In this document: one piece after another, positions 35,024 to 45,744 of the stretch
Layout: each line of letters starts with the position of its first letter
Numbering within the stretch: position 1 is the stretch's first letter
Origin: Methylobacterium pseudosasicola
GTDB lineage: Bacteria; Pseudomonadota; Alphaproteobacteria; Rhizobiales; Beijerinckiaceae
Reading direction: 5' to 3'
NCBI RefSeq assembly: GCF_900114535.1
Contig: NZ_FOTK01000009.1
Location: forward strand, 1-64,000
DNA: 64,000 nucleotides
Made by a program: the position numbers and the translations under genes
Notes under the pieces: model-generated
What the model was told of the DNA's origin: nothing
Databases searched by the model: none
Seen by the model: only the letters and a program-made list of their open reading frames with translations

Positions 35024-36028
35024 TCAGGCCTCCAGGGCCAGCACCGCGAAGGTCGCGAGCCAGTGCTCGCCCATGTAGTCGCCGGTGACGTGCGGGAGAC
35101 CCGCCGCCAGATGGGCCTCGGCCGCGGACGAGAGCGGTGGGCGGCGGGGATCGTTCGGTTCCAGGGCGGCGGCGAGCGAACGGAAGCACCAGGCCCGGCT
35201 GAGGTTCAGCCCATCGAGATGGGCGATCTTGCCGTCGCTGCGGTCGGTCACGGTGGCGGGCCGGAACAGGGTCGCGGGCCGCCCCGCCGCGAGATCCGGC
35301 AGGAACCGGTCGAACCAGGGCCGGAATCTGTCCGCCGGCAGGAGGCGGCGCAGGCACTCGGCCTCGATCAGCGCGGAGGACAGGAAGTCGTCGCCCCCGG
35401 GCTCGCCCCAGGCGGGGCAATCCGTGTCGGCCCCGTACCAGCGCTCGGCGGTGCGCAGCAGCAGATCGAACAGGGCCGCGTCGCCCGCCCCCTCGGCATA
35501 GTCGGCCGCCAGCCGCAGGGCGAAGGCGGTGTTGAAATGGGTGCCGACCCGCACCGGATAGGGGGCGATCGGCAGGAACGCGCAAACTCTCTGCACGATC
35601 ATGCCGGTGAGCGGCGCCAGGGCCTCGGCCCAGCGGCTTTCGGGCAGGCCGGATAACGCGTCGGCGAGTTTCAGGAGCCAGGCCCAGCCGTAAGGCCGCT
35701 CGTAGCCCCGGGCGGTCGGAGCGGCGAAATAGGCGCATTCCCCCGCGACCTTGTCGGGCACTAGCTGCGCGTCGAACTGCTTTCGGATCGCGTCCGCCTG
35801 CGTGCCGTCCGGAAACAACCGCAGCACCCGTGCCAGCAGCCAATATCCGTGGACGCAGGAATGCCAATCGTAGCTGCCATGGAAGACCGGGTGCAGCGCC
35901 GCGGGCGTGCGGGCATCCTCCGGCCCCGCCAGGACATGGCCGGGCTTGTTGGGATATTCGCGAGCGACGTGGCCGAGGGCGACCATCGCGAAGCGGGCGG
36001 CGATTTCCGGGGTGAGCGCATTCGGCAT
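35024..36028 (-). CDS. DUF2891 family protein
   Basis: A 334-residue protein of DUF2891. It begins MPNALTPEIAARFAMVALGHV, has the hallmark HPVFHGSYDWHSCVHGYWLL, then helix pairs such as GYERPYGWAWLLKLADAL, RVGTHFNTAFALRLAADYA and YRLP-like LNLSRAWCFRSLA. The Trp/His-rich motifs suggest an alpha/alpha-barrel with a polar pocket, as in glycan-active enzymes, but no reaction is known to me. It has no signal peptide. Longer upstream frames run over the divergent cdh region and are not used. Confidence 0.88.
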   Translation of the reverse strand: MPNALTPEIAARFAMVALGHVAREYPNKPGHVLAGPEDARTPAALHPVFHGSYDWHSCVHGYWLLARVLRLFPDGTQADAIRKQFDAQLVPDKVAGECAYFAAPTARGYERPYGWAWLLKLADALSGLPESRWAEALAPLTGMIVQRVCAFLPIAPYPVRVGTHFNTAFALRLAADYAEGAGDAALFDLLLRTAERWYGADTDCPAWGEPGGDDFLSSALIEAECLRRLLPADRFRPWFDRFLPDLAAGRPATLFRPATVTDRSDGKIAHLDGLNLSRAWCFRSLAAALEPNDPRRPPLSSAAEAHLAAGLPHVTGDYMGEHWLATFAVLALEA

Positions 36029-36137
36029 CGCGGGACTTCCAATGCGGCACCGGGTGCTTTGCCGGCGCGGCCCAAGACGGTTATCGCAAGCGTGGCGAGC
36101 CGGGCAGTCCGCCGGCATGATCGCATCGGGATTTTGC

Positions 36138-36893
36138 ATGCGCCGTGCGCTGATCGCCGCCCTCGTCGTAACGCTCGCGATGCCGGCCGCGGCGGCGCCG
36201 GATCCCAGCCGGGACGTGCTGTGGGCCGCGCTGAAGACCTGCGTGCTCGCCAAGCGGATCGCCGACCGGACGTTTCCGTGCCTCTCGGTCGATCTCGGCG
36301 ACAAAGACCGCCCCGGCTCGGCGGTTCTGCGCGCGCCCGGCGAGCCGACCCACATCGTGGTGATGCCCACCGACACCGTGGCCGGACTCGAAGCTCCGGT
36401 CCTGCGCGGGCCGCGCGGGGCGGCCTATTGGCGGGCGGCGCTGGCGGCGCGCCCGTTCGTCTCGGACGCCCTCAAGGGCAAGCTGCCCCCCGAGGCGGTG
36501 GGTCTCGCGGTCAACTCCGCCCGGGGCCGGAGCCAGGACCAGCTCCATATCCACCTCGATTGCATCAAGCCGAGCGTGCTGGCCGCCGTGAAGGCGCATG
36601 CGCGGCAGATCCGCGGGACCTGGACCCGCTTCCCGGTGCCGCTCGCCGGCGATCGCTTCCACGCGATGCGGGTGCCGGAAGCGGAAGCCGAGCGCTTCAA
36701 CCCGTTCGCGGCCCTGCGCACCCTGCCGGGCCCCCGGCCGGACCTGCACCGGACGAGCTTTGCCGCGGTGGCGACGCCGCCGGGCGATCCCGAACCGGGT
36801 TTCCTGCTGCTGGCCTACCGGGCGCCGAGCGCCAGCGCCGAGGACGTGATGGACCATAGCTGCGCCGTCGCATCGGGCCGCGGCGGGGCCTGA
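36138..36893 (+). CDS. cdh: CDP-diacylglycerol pyrophosphatase
   Basis: A 251-residue secreted or membrane-tethered protein, the same length as E. coli Cdh. Residues 1-20 form a signal peptide (MRRALIAALVVTLAMPAAAA). The HIT-like core shows RPGSAVLRAPGEPTHIVVMPT, VNSARGRSQDQLHIHLDCI (catalytic His region) and FLLLAYR plus a C-terminal EDVMDHSC. Cdh splits CDP-diacylglycerol to phosphatidate and CMP. An in-frame ATG at 36117 would add seven residues. It faces the DUF2891 gene and converges with the P-loop gene (16 bp). Confidence 0.88.
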   Translation: MRRALIAALVVTLAMPAAAAPDPSRDVLWAALKTCVLAKRIADRTFPCLSVDLGDKDRPGSAVLRAPGEPTHIVVMPTDTVAGLEAPVLRGPRGAAYWRAALAARPFVSDALKGKLPPEAVGLAVNSARGRSQDQLHIHLDCIKPSVLAAVKAHARQIRGTWTRFPVPLAGDRFHAMRVPEAEAERFNPFAALRTLPGPRPDLHRTSFAAVATPPGDPEPGFLLLAYRAPSASAEDVMDHSCAVASGRGGA

Positions 36894-36909
36894 GGCGGGG
36901 TGCCGCCGA

Positions 36910-37437
36910 TCAGCGATCGAGCCCGGCCGTTAGGGAGAAGCGGGTCAGCGCGCCCGGCGTGTCCAGCCGGAGCTTCGGCAGGCCGATGCGGTCGAATAAC
37001 TCCGTGTTGCGTCTGCGGATCGCCGGGGAGGCGAGGACGATGCAGCGGATCATGTCCCACTTCACGCTGTCCCGGCCGCCTCCGAGCGCACCGGGCCGAT
37101 TGCGCTCGAACCAGCATCGGCGCAGGTATCGAAAGAATCTCGTCGCCGTCGGGACATCGAGCAGGATGCCGCCCGTCGCCCGCTCCAGCCGCTGGGGCAG
37201 GTACCGGGTGTAGTTGCCGTCCATCACCCAGCGCGGTTCGAGGATCGCCGCCTCGTGCAGCGCGCGGAATTCCTCCTCGGGACGCGGCTCCCAATCGGTG
37301 TTCGGCCGATGCTGAAGCTGGTCGAGATGGATCGGCGGCAGGCCTCGGGTCCGCCCGATCGCGGCCGCGAGGGTGGATTTGCCGCTGTTCGACGGACCGA
37401 TGATGCAGATGCGCGGCCCAAGCTCATCAAGAATCAT
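36910..37437 (-). CDS. P-loop NTPase, adenylate-kinase-like (topology-modulation/FlaR type)
   Basis: A 175-residue P-loop protein. Walker A is GPSNSGKS at residues 14-21. It continues PPIHLDQLQHRPNTDWEPRPEEEFRALHEAA, a WVMDGNYTRYLPQRLERA block and a Leu/Arg-rich C-terminal half. This order (HLD after P-loop, then MDGNY) is that of small adenylate-kinase-like proteins annotated as topology modulators; the true substrate is not known. An earlier in-frame start at 37512 is less likely because MILDELGPRICIIG is the usual opening. Confidence 0.82.
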   Translation of the reverse strand: MILDELGPRICIIGPSNSGKSTLAAAIGRTRGLPPIHLDQLQHRPNTDWEPRPEEEFRALHEAAILEPRWVMDGNYTRYLPQRLERATGGILLDVPTATRFFRYLRRCWFERNRPGALGGGRDSVKWDMIRCIVLASPAIRRRNTELFDRIGLPKLRLDTPGALTRFSLTAGLDR

Positions 37438-37644
37438 GGACTTGTCCTGACACCCGCTGACAGCATTACCGTATAGATCCGGATCGGCAAGGATGTGCCG
37501 CACATCGAGCAAAACGATGAACCTGGCGCAGGACTGCCGCGTCGCGACGAGATTGCTGCGCCAGATCGAGGCCGTGACCGTTCCTATGCTTGGTTCATCG
37601 CCGATCCTTGCTACGCGGCGGCGAGGACGCGGCCGAAGATCGGC

Positions 37645-38550
37645 TCAGCCCGCCCCCTTCGGCGGCGGCAGCGCGTCGGTGAGCTGGCGCAGAAATCCCC
37701 GCACCGCCCGGGGCAGCCGCCGGTCGCGCATGGCCTGAACCTGGATGCCCCGGGCCAGGCTCGCCTGCGCGCGGATCGGCAGGCTGACCAGCGCGTTCAG
37801 GTCCACCGGCGTCCGCACCGACAGAGCCGACATCAGCGCGAGACCGCGGGACTTGCGCACGAACGGCAGTAGGGCGGCCAGGTTGTTGGCGGTCAGGACC
37901 GGCTCGACCACGATGCCCTCGTGCAGGCAGGCCGCGTCGAACACCTGCCGCAGGGTCGTGTCCCGGGTCGGCAGGGCGACCGGATAGTTCGGCAGGTCGC
38001 AGAGCTGCACGCGCTTCGCCCGCGCCAGGGGATGGTCGGGGGCGGCCAGTGCCCGCATGTCGACCTCCCCGTCATACAGCACCTCCACCTGGGTGGTCGG
38101 TGCCAGCGCGAAGGTGATGCCGAGATCGGCCTCGCCCGCCGCCACCATCTGGGTCACCTGGGCGGGGGGCAGCACCGTCACCTCGAAGCGGAGGCCGGGA
38201 TGGGCGGCGTGGAAGGACGCCACGGCGTTCGGCACTATGTCGAGGGCGAACCCCTCGGAGCTCGCCACCCGGATCAGGCCCCGGGCGAGGCCTTCCAGCT
38301 CGCGAATCTCGGTGACCACCTGCTCGGAGCGGATCAGCACCTGATGCGCGTGCTGAGCCAACAATTCGCCCGCCGGGCTCGGCACCATGCCGCGCGGGCG
38401 CCGCTCGAACAGGACGCAATCGAGCTCGGCCTCCAGGTTGGCGATCTGCCGGCTGATCGCGGAGGCGGCGACGTTGAGCTGAGCCGAGGCCGCCGCGATC
38501 GAGCCGGTGCGGGCCACGGCCAGGAAGTAGCGCAGCCCGCTCGTCTGCAT
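37645..38550 (-). CDS. LysR-family transcriptional regulator, adjacent to the first peptide ABC operon
   Basis: A 301-residue LysR protein: winged helix MQTSGLRYFLAVARTGSIAAA then AISRQIANLEAEL, linker, and an effector domain with LIRVASSEGFALDI, EADLGITFALAP, LPNYPVALPTRD and RKSRGLALMSAL. It is divergent from the ABC operon that begins at 38727, with 176 bp between the start codons, so it likely controls that operon in response to a transported peptide or its breakdown product. An in-frame extension upstream to 38694 is considered non-coding. Confidence 0.9.
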   Translation of the reverse strand: MQTSGLRYFLAVARTGSIAAASAQLNVAASAISRQIANLEAELDCVLFERRPRGMVPSPAGELLAQHAHQVLIRSEQVVTEIRELEGLARGLIRVASSEGFALDIVPNAVASFHAAHPGLRFEVTVLPPAQVTQMVAAGEADLGITFALAPTTQVEVLYDGEVDMRALAAPDHPLARAKRVQLCDLPNYPVALPTRDTTLRQVFDAACLHEGIVVEPVLTANNLAALLPFVRKSRGLALMSALSVRTPVDLNALVSLPIRAQASLARGIQVQAMRDRRLPRAVRGFLRQLTDALPPPKGAG

Positions 38551-38726
38551 TATCTTGCCTCGAAAGTCATTATTCCGCATCTCCGTTGCCGAATCGGCAA
38601 GGCAGCGCTCGCCAAATTCTACTTGTTGCGATCCCAGATGCACAACATCATGGCAGGGTGAAAAAGGCGGCAGTCGCGGACTTGCTCCCGACACTTCGCC
38701 GTCGCGCCGTCGGAGACGGAGTCGAC

Positions 38727-40259
38727 ATGCCGATACGGACGATCACCTTCGCGGCTTCCTTGGCGGCGTCTCTGACCGCGCTGGTCGCGGCGAGCCCGGC
38801 ACTCGCCGGCAAGGCCGACGACACCCTGGTCTACGCCTCGGACAGCGAGCCGGAAAACGTCAGCCCCTATCACAACAGCGCCCGCGAGGGGGTCGTGCTG
38901 GCCCGCAACTGCTGGGACACGCTGCTCTGGCGCGACCCGGCGGACGGCACCTACAAGCCGATGCTGGCCACCGCCTGGACCTGGACCGACGACACCACCC
39001 TCGACCTGACGATCCGCGAGGGCGTGACCTTCCACAACGGCGACCCGCTCGGGCCCGAGGACGTCGCCTTCACGTTCAACTACGTGCTGACCCCCGAGGC
39101 CCGCACCGTCACCCGCCAGAACGTCGACTGGATGAAGTCGGTGGAGGTCACCGGCCCGCACAGTGTGCGGATCCACCTGAAGGCGCCGTTCCCGGCGGCG
39201 CTCGAATACCTCGCCGGCCCGACCCCGATCTTCCCGGCCTCCTATTTCAGACGAGTCGGTCTCGACGGCTTCGCCAAGGCGCCCATCGGCAGCGGCCCGT
39301 ACAAGATCACCAAGGTCGATAGCGGCCGCGGCGTCACCATGGAGCGCTTTGCCCAGTACTGGGCCGGCAGCCCGCTCGGGAAGCCGAAGATCGGCAAGCT
39401 GCAGTTCCGGGTGATCCCGGACGGCGAGAGCCGGATGGCCGAGCTGATGACCGGCGGCGTCGACTGGATCTGGCGGGTGCCGAGCGACCAGGCCGAGCAG
39501 CTGCGCGCCGCCCCCAACGTCACCGTGCTCAATTCCGAGACGATGCGGGTCGGCTTCCTGCAGTTCGACACGCTGAGCCGCGCCAGGGAGAACTCGCCGC
39601 TCAAGGACGTGCGCGTCCGGCAGGCGATCTCCTACGCCATCGACCGCAAGGCGATGGTCGACAACCTCGTGCGCGGCGCCTCCCGGGTGATGAACGCGCT
39701 CTGCTTCGTCGACCAGTTCGGCTGCACCGACCAGGGGGTGATGCGCTACCCCTACGACCCGGCCAAGGCCAAGGCCCTGCTCAAGGAAGCCGGCTATCCG
39801 AACGGGTTCGAGATCGATCTCGGCGCCTATCGGGAGCGCGACTATGCCGAGGCGGTGATCGGCTATCTCGGGGCGGTCGGCATCAAGGTGCGGCTCAACT
39901 ACCTGCGCTACGCCGCGTTCCGGGATTCTCTGCGGGCCGGCAAGATCTCGATCGGCTACCAGACCTGGGGCTCGTTCTCGGTCAACGACGTCTCGGCCTT
40001 CGACGGGGTGTATTTCCGCGGCGGCGAGGAGGACCTGACCAAGGATCCGCAGGTGATCGCCGACCTGCAGGAGGGCGACGGCTCCACGGACCCGGAGAAG
40101 CGCAAGGCCGCCTACGCCAAGGCGCTCCAGCGGATCGCCGCCCAGGCCTACGCCCTGCCGATGTTCTCCTACGCGACCAATTACGCCTTCACGTCGGACC
40201 TGAACTTCACCGCCCAGCCGGACGAGGTGCCGCGCTTCTACGCGGCGTCCTGGAAGTAA
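38727..40259 (+). CDS. ABC transporter substrate-binding protein, family 5 (peptide type)
   Basis: A 510-residue extracytoplasmic binding protein. Signal peptide about 1-26 (ends SPALAGKA). SBP_bac_5 features are LVYASDSEPENVSPYHNS, YKPMLATAWTWTDDTTLDLTIREGVTFHNGDP (blocks), DVAFTFNYVL, GSGPYKI and DVRVRQAISYAIDR. It captures a peptide or related ligand for the two permeases that follow. A putative short leader sits upstream in the same frame, but the signal-peptide ATG is chosen. It is the first gene of the operon. Confidence 0.94.
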   Translation: MPIRTITFAASLAASLTALVAASPALAGKADDTLVYASDSEPENVSPYHNSAREGVVLARNCWDTLLWRDPADGTYKPMLATAWTWTDDTTLDLTIREGVTFHNGDPLGPEDVAFTFNYVLTPEARTVTRQNVDWMKSVEVTGPHSVRIHLKAPFPAALEYLAGPTPIFPASYFRRVGLDGFAKAPIGSGPYKITKVDSGRGVTMERFAQYWAGSPLGKPKIGKLQFRVIPDGESRMAELMTGGVDWIWRVPSDQAEQLRAAPNVTVLNSETMRVGFLQFDTLSRARENSPLKDVRVRQAISYAIDRKAMVDNLVRGASRVMNALCFVDQFGCTDQGVMRYPYDPAKAKALLKEAGYPNGFEIDLGAYRERDYAEAVIGYLGAVGIKVRLNYLRYAAFRDSLRAGKISIGYQTWGSFSVNDVSAFDGVYFRGGEEDLTKDPQVIADLQEGDGSTDPEKRKAAYAKALQRIAAQAYALPMFSYATNYAFTSDLNFTAQPDEVPRFYAASWK

Positions 40260-40272
40260 GGGGGGCGGCACC

Positions 40273-41190
40273 GTGCTGGCCTTCACGCTCCGGCGTATCC
40301 TGGTCGCCCTGGCGGTGGCCTTCACGGTCTCGGTGGCGAGCTTCATGCTGCTCCACCTCTCGGGGGACCTCGCCACGGCCATCGCCGGGCCGGAGGCCAC
40401 GGGCCCCCAGATCGTGCAGATCCGCAAGGATTACGGCCTGGACCAGCCGCTCCTGGCCCAGTTCCTCGCCTGGGCCTGGAAGGCGCTGCACCTCGATTTC
40501 GGCCATTCCTTCTACTTCCGCGAGCGGGTGATCGACCTGCTCGCGGCCCGCCTGCCGATCACGCTCTATCTCGGAATCATCGCGCTCGGCGTGGCCCTGT
40601 TCGTGGCGGTGCCGCTGGGGGTGATCGCCGCGGTCAAGCGCGATACCTGGATCGACCGGCTCGCCCTGTCGATCTCGGTGCTCGGCCAGGCGATGCCGAG
40701 CTTCTGGTTCGGGCTGACCCTGATCCTGATTTTTTCCGTGAATCTCCGCTGGTTGCCGGTCTCGGGCAACGCCACGTGGAAGAACTTCGTCCTGCCCGCG
40801 GTGGCGCTGGGCTACTACGCCATGCCGGCGGTGATGCGGCTCACCCGCAACGGCATGCTGGAGGTGCTGGCCTCCGACTACGTCCGCACCGCCCGGGCCA
40901 AGGGTCTGCCGCCGCGGAAGATCCTGGTCCGGCATGCGCTGCGCAACGCCGTGATCCCGGTGATCGCCCTGGCGGCGGTGCAGTTCGGCTTCATGCTCGG
41001 CGGCTCGATCGTGATCGAGGCGGTGTTCTCGCTGCAGGGGCTCGGCCAGCTCGCCTGGGAATCGATCGCCCGCAACGACTTCCCAGTGGTCCAGGCGATC
41101 GTGCTGGTTCTGGCGATGATCTACATCGGCCTGACGCTCGCAGCCGACCTGCTGAACGCCTTCCTCGATCCGCGCCTGCGCCAATCGTGA
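40273..41190 (+). CDS. ABC transporter permease, DppB type
   Basis: A 305-residue inner-membrane permease with a GTG start (MLAFTLRRILVALAVAF), about six membrane segments and the conserved cytoplasmic EAA-like loop LASDYVRTARAKGLPPRKILVRHALRNA. It follows the binding-protein stop by 13 bp. It pairs with the next permease to form the channel of a peptide-type importer. Confidence 0.94.
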   Translation: MLAFTLRRILVALAVAFTVSVASFMLLHLSGDLATAIAGPEATGPQIVQIRKDYGLDQPLLAQFLAWAWKALHLDFGHSFYFRERVIDLLAARLPITLYLGIIALGVALFVAVPLGVIAAVKRDTWIDRLALSISVLGQAMPSFWFGLTLILIFSVNLRWLPVSGNATWKNFVLPAVALGYYAMPAVMRLTRNGMLEVLASDYVRTARAKGLPPRKILVRHALRNAVIPVIALAAVQFGFMLGGSIVIEAVFSLQGLGQLAWESIARNDFPVVQAIVLVLAMIYIGLTLAADLLNAFLDPRLRQS

Positions 41191-41203
41191 GGATGCGCCG
41201 CCC

Positions 41204-42157
41204 ATGAGCCTCCCCCCCGACACGGCGGCGCTCGCCGCCCCCGCCCTGCCCCAGAACCTCGAGGTTCCGATCGAGGTCCCGGCCGCCCTGGCGCCGGTGC
41301 GCTCGCCCACCAGCCTCGCCCTGCGGCGCGGCCTGCACCACGGCGGCTTCCTGATCGGGGCCGGCATCCTCGGGCTGATCGTGCTGGCCGCCCTCGCCGC
41401 CCCGCTGATCGCCCCGCACGACCCTTACGCGCAGGACGTCTCGCGCCGCCTGATCCCGCCGATCTGGCAGGCCAAGGGCACTTGGGACCACGTGCTCGGC
41501 ACCGACAAGCTCGGGCGCGACTATCTCAGCCGCCTACTCTACGGCGGCCAGATCTCCCTGTTGATCGGGATCTCGGCGGCGTTGATCTCCGGGGTGATCG
41601 GCACGGTGCTCGGCCTCTGCGCCGGCTATTTCGGCGGCTGGGTCGATTCGGTGGTGAGCTACATCGTGACCACCCGGCTGGCGATGCCGGTGGTGCTGGT
41701 GGCCCTCGCCATGGCGTCGCTGGTCGGCGGCTCGCTCAAGGTCGTGGTGCTGGTGCTGGGTTTCTTGCTCTGGGACCGCTTCGCCGTGGTGACCCGGGCC
41801 GCCACCCAGCAGATCCGCAACCAGGATTTCGTCAGCGCGGCGCGGGCCGCCGGCCTGACGGACCTGCGCATCATCGGCCAAGAAATCCTGCCCAACATCC
41901 TCAACGCGCTGATCGTGGTGGCGACGCTGGAGATGGCCCACGCAATCCTGCTGGAGGCCGCCCTGTCGTTCCTCGGGCTCGGGGTGCAGCCGCCGCTGCC
42001 GTCCTGGGGCCTGATGATCGCCGAGGGCAAGCAGTACATGTTCTTCCAGCCCTGGGTGATCACCATCCCGGGCGTGGCGCTCCTCTTCCTCGTGCTGGCG
42101 ATCAATCTCCTGGGCGATGGCCTGCGGGACATCACCGCCCCCGAGGGGCGCAACTGA
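41204..42157 (+). CDS. ABC transporter permease, DppC type
   Basis: A 317-residue permease. An N-terminal cytosolic tail (about 1-45) precedes the first membrane helix (GGFLIGAGILGLIVLAALAA). The DppC hallmark GTDKLGRDYLSRLLYG and the loop TRAATQQIRNQDFVSAARAAG are present, and it ends LAINLLGDGLRDITAPEG. It starts 13 bp after the DppB-type gene. It is the second channel subunit of this importer. Confidence 0.94.
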   Translation: MSLPPDTAALAAPALPQNLEVPIEVPAALAPVRSPTSLALRRGLHHGGFLIGAGILGLIVLAALAAPLIAPHDPYAQDVSRRLIPPIWQAKGTWDHVLGTDKLGRDYLSRLLYGGQISLLIGISAALISGVIGTVLGLCAGYFGGWVDSVVSYIVTTRLAMPVVLVALAMASLVGGSLKVVVLVLGFLLWDRFAVVTRAATQQIRNQDFVSAARAAGLTDLRIIGQEILPNILNALIVVATLEMAHAILLEAALSFLGLGVQPPLPSWGLMIAEGKQYMFFQPWVITIPGVALLFLVLAINLLGDGLRDITAPEGRN

Positions 42158-42212
42158 TGCGGATGCGCCCGATCAGCCTCGTCACAACCTTCCTGTCCTC
42201 CGAGATCACACC

Positions 42213-43634
42213 ATGACGCGAGACGACGCCATCGCGCGCGCCACCGAGAGCTTCGACGCGGGCGCGTTCCTCGCGCTCCTGCGGGAGGCGGTCGCCTACC
42301 CGACCGAGAGCCAGGCCCCCGGCCAGGAAGCGGCCCTCCACGCCTATCTCGACGCCTTCATCACGCCGGTCGTCACCCGCCTCGGTTTTGAAACGCCAAA
42401 AAAGTACGACAATCCGGACGGGGTGCACGGCCCGTTCCTGATCGCCGAGCGGCACGAGGGGCCGGACCTGCCCACCGTGCTGATCTACGGCCACGGCGAC
42501 ACGGTGCGGGGCTATCCCGAGCAGTGGCGCGCAGGGCTCGGCCCCTGGGAGATCGTGGTCGAGGGCGACCGCTGGTACGGGCGCGGCACCGCCGACAACA
42601 AGGGCCAGCACGTCCTCAACCTCGCGGCCCTGGAGCAGGTGATCGCGGCGCGCGACGGCCGCCTCGGCTTCAACGTGAAGCTGCTGATCGAGATGGGCGA
42701 GGAGGCCGGCTCCCCGGGCCTGCGCCCGTTCTGCCGGGCCCAGAGCGAGGCCCTGCGGTCCGACGTGCTGATCGCCTCGGACGGGCCGCGGCTCAGCGCC
42801 GAGCGCCCGACGCTCTTCCTGGGATCGCGCGGGGCCTACAATTTCGAGCTGAGCTTGAACCTCCGCGAAGGGCCGCACCATTCCGGCAATTGGGGCGGCC
42901 TGCTGCGCAACCCCGGCACCGTGCTGGCCTCGGCGATCGCCTCGATGGTCGATGCCCGGGGCAGCATCCGGATCGAGGCCCTGCGGCCGCCGCCGATCCC
43001 CGAGGGCGTGCGCGCCGCACTCCGGGACATCCGGGTCGGCGAGGACCCGACCGCGCCTACGATCGATGCCGATTGGGGCGAGCCCGGGCTGACCCCGGCC
43101 GAGCGCGTCTTCGCCTGGAACACCCTGGAGGTCCTGGCCTTCAAGACCGGCGATCCGGACGGGCCGCTCAACGCCGTGCCGCCCCACGCCAAGGCGACCC
43201 TGCAGCTGCGCTTCGTGGTCGGCACCGACTGGCAGAACCTGATCCAGAACGTGCGCGCGCATCTCGACGCGAATGGTTTCCCGATGATCGAGGTCCGGCC
43301 GGCGCGCGCCGCGGAGGTGTTCCAGGCGACGCGTCTGCCGGTGGAGGACCCCTGGGTGGACTGGGCGCTTCTATCGATCGAGGCGAGCACGGGAAAAAAA
43401 CCGGCCCTGCTGCCGAATCTCGGCGGCTCGCTGCCGAACGACGCCTTCTCGGAGATCCTGGGGCTGCCGACCCTCTGGGTGCCGCATTCCTACCCGGCCT
43501 GCCGCCAGCACGGGCCGGACGAGCACATGCTCGCCTCCAGCACCCGCGAGGGTCTGGCGATCATGGCCGGGCTGTTCTGGGATCTCGGCGAGGCCGGCCC
43601 GGACATTTTACGACGCCGCGCGGCCAGGAGCTGA
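42213..43634 (+). CDS. M20-family metallopeptidase (dipeptidase-type)
   Basis: A 473-residue zinc peptidase. Metal-site motifs are LIYGHGDTVRGYPEQW (His, Asp), GRGTADNKGQHVLN (bridging Asp), and LIEMGEEAGSPGL (Glu pair). A dimerisation domain (about 200-315) has SLNLREGPHHSGNWGG. A terminal metal motif is PHSYPACRQHGPDEHM. It lacks a signal peptide, so it is cytosolic. It sits inside the ABC operon, between the permeases and ATPase. It should cleave the imported peptide or N-acyl/glutamyl ligand. Related annotated enzymes are ArgE/DapE/PepV and carnosinase-like proteins. Confidence 0.92.
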   Translation: MTRDDAIARATESFDAGAFLALLREAVAYPTESQAPGQEAALHAYLDAFITPVVTRLGFETPKKYDNPDGVHGPFLIAERHEGPDLPTVLIYGHGDTVRGYPEQWRAGLGPWEIVVEGDRWYGRGTADNKGQHVLNLAALEQVIAARDGRLGFNVKLLIEMGEEAGSPGLRPFCRAQSEALRSDVLIASDGPRLSAERPTLFLGSRGAYNFELSLNLREGPHHSGNWGGLLRNPGTVLASAIASMVDARGSIRIEALRPPPIPEGVRAALRDIRVGEDPTAPTIDADWGEPGLTPAERVFAWNTLEVLAFKTGDPDGPLNAVPPHAKATLQLRFVVGTDWQNLIQNVRAHLDANGFPMIEVRPARAAEVFQATRLPVEDPWVDWALLSIEASTGKKPALLPNLGGSLPNDAFSEILGLPTLWVPHSYPACRQHGPDEHMLASSTREGLAIMAGLFWDLGEAGPDILRRRAARS

Positions 43635-43637
43635 ACC

Positions 43638-45242
<1,605 letters not shown>

Positions 45243-45413
45243 GGGTGGGCTGGTACGCGCTGTCCCCTTCCTGGGACGCCACGGAACGGCCCTGGACACA
45301 GAGACAAGTTTTTTGGACGGACTCGGTCTGTTCCGTTTCGGGCCACCCGGTAGAATGTCCGCAGTTGTCGAGGGCCGAGCGCCCCGGCGGATCTACGGCC
45401 GACCGAAACGTCC

Positions 45414-45450
45414 GTCCCCGCTCACCCCTCGAACGCGGACGGGGACTTTT
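45414..45450 (+). terminator. Probable rho-independent terminator of the ABC operon
   Basis: GTCCCCG (45414-45420) pairs with CGGGGAC (45440-45446) and is followed by TTTT. The loop is long (19 bases) and could form further GC pairs. It lies 172 bp after the double-ATPase gene and just before the next small gene. Confidence 0.5.
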
Positions 45451-45453
45451 GAC

Positions 45454-45744
45454 GTGTCGTTCTCAGCCAAGCCCAATGATCCTCAGTCGCCGCGCAAGCG
45501 GTCTCTGCCGGACGGGCAGCCGTCCCGGCGCCAAGGATCGGCGCCCCGGGCCGTGCGCCGGCCGGGGACAGACAACCGCCGCCCGCAGACGCATACGGCG
45601 GTCACAGAGGTCGCCGAGATCGTCGGCGCCCAGATCATCTACCTGAGCTGGGCCGACACCTTCGGGCGGCCGCCCTGTGCTTTGTGGCCCGGGATGACCG
45701 CGCGCGTGCTGCCGTTCCGCCCGCGACAGGCGGTTGCCGGCTGA
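45454..45744 (+). CDS. Hypothetical protein, about 96 aa
   Basis: A small basic protein with an unremarkable, low-complexity N-terminal half. The C-terminal half looks ordered: TAVTEVAEIVGAQIIYLSWADTFGRPP then WPGMTARVLPFRPR. I recognise no family. The GTG start at 45454 follows the terminator; the frame is open to 45313. Its stop codon abuts that of the convergent mucR gene with no base between them. Both stops lie inside one 14-base palindrome. That tight fit supports it as a real gene, though weakly. Confidence 0.45.
   Translation: MSFSAKPNDPQSPRKRSLPDGQPSRRQGSAPRAVRRPGTDNRRPQTHTAVTEVAEIVGAQIIYLSWADTFGRPPCALWPGMTARVLPFRPRQAVAG

Noticed and set aside
38619..40427. 602-codon minus-strand frame opposite the first ABC binding protein
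   Set aside because: Low-complexity, no conserved pattern, overlaps a clearly real gene and its promoter.
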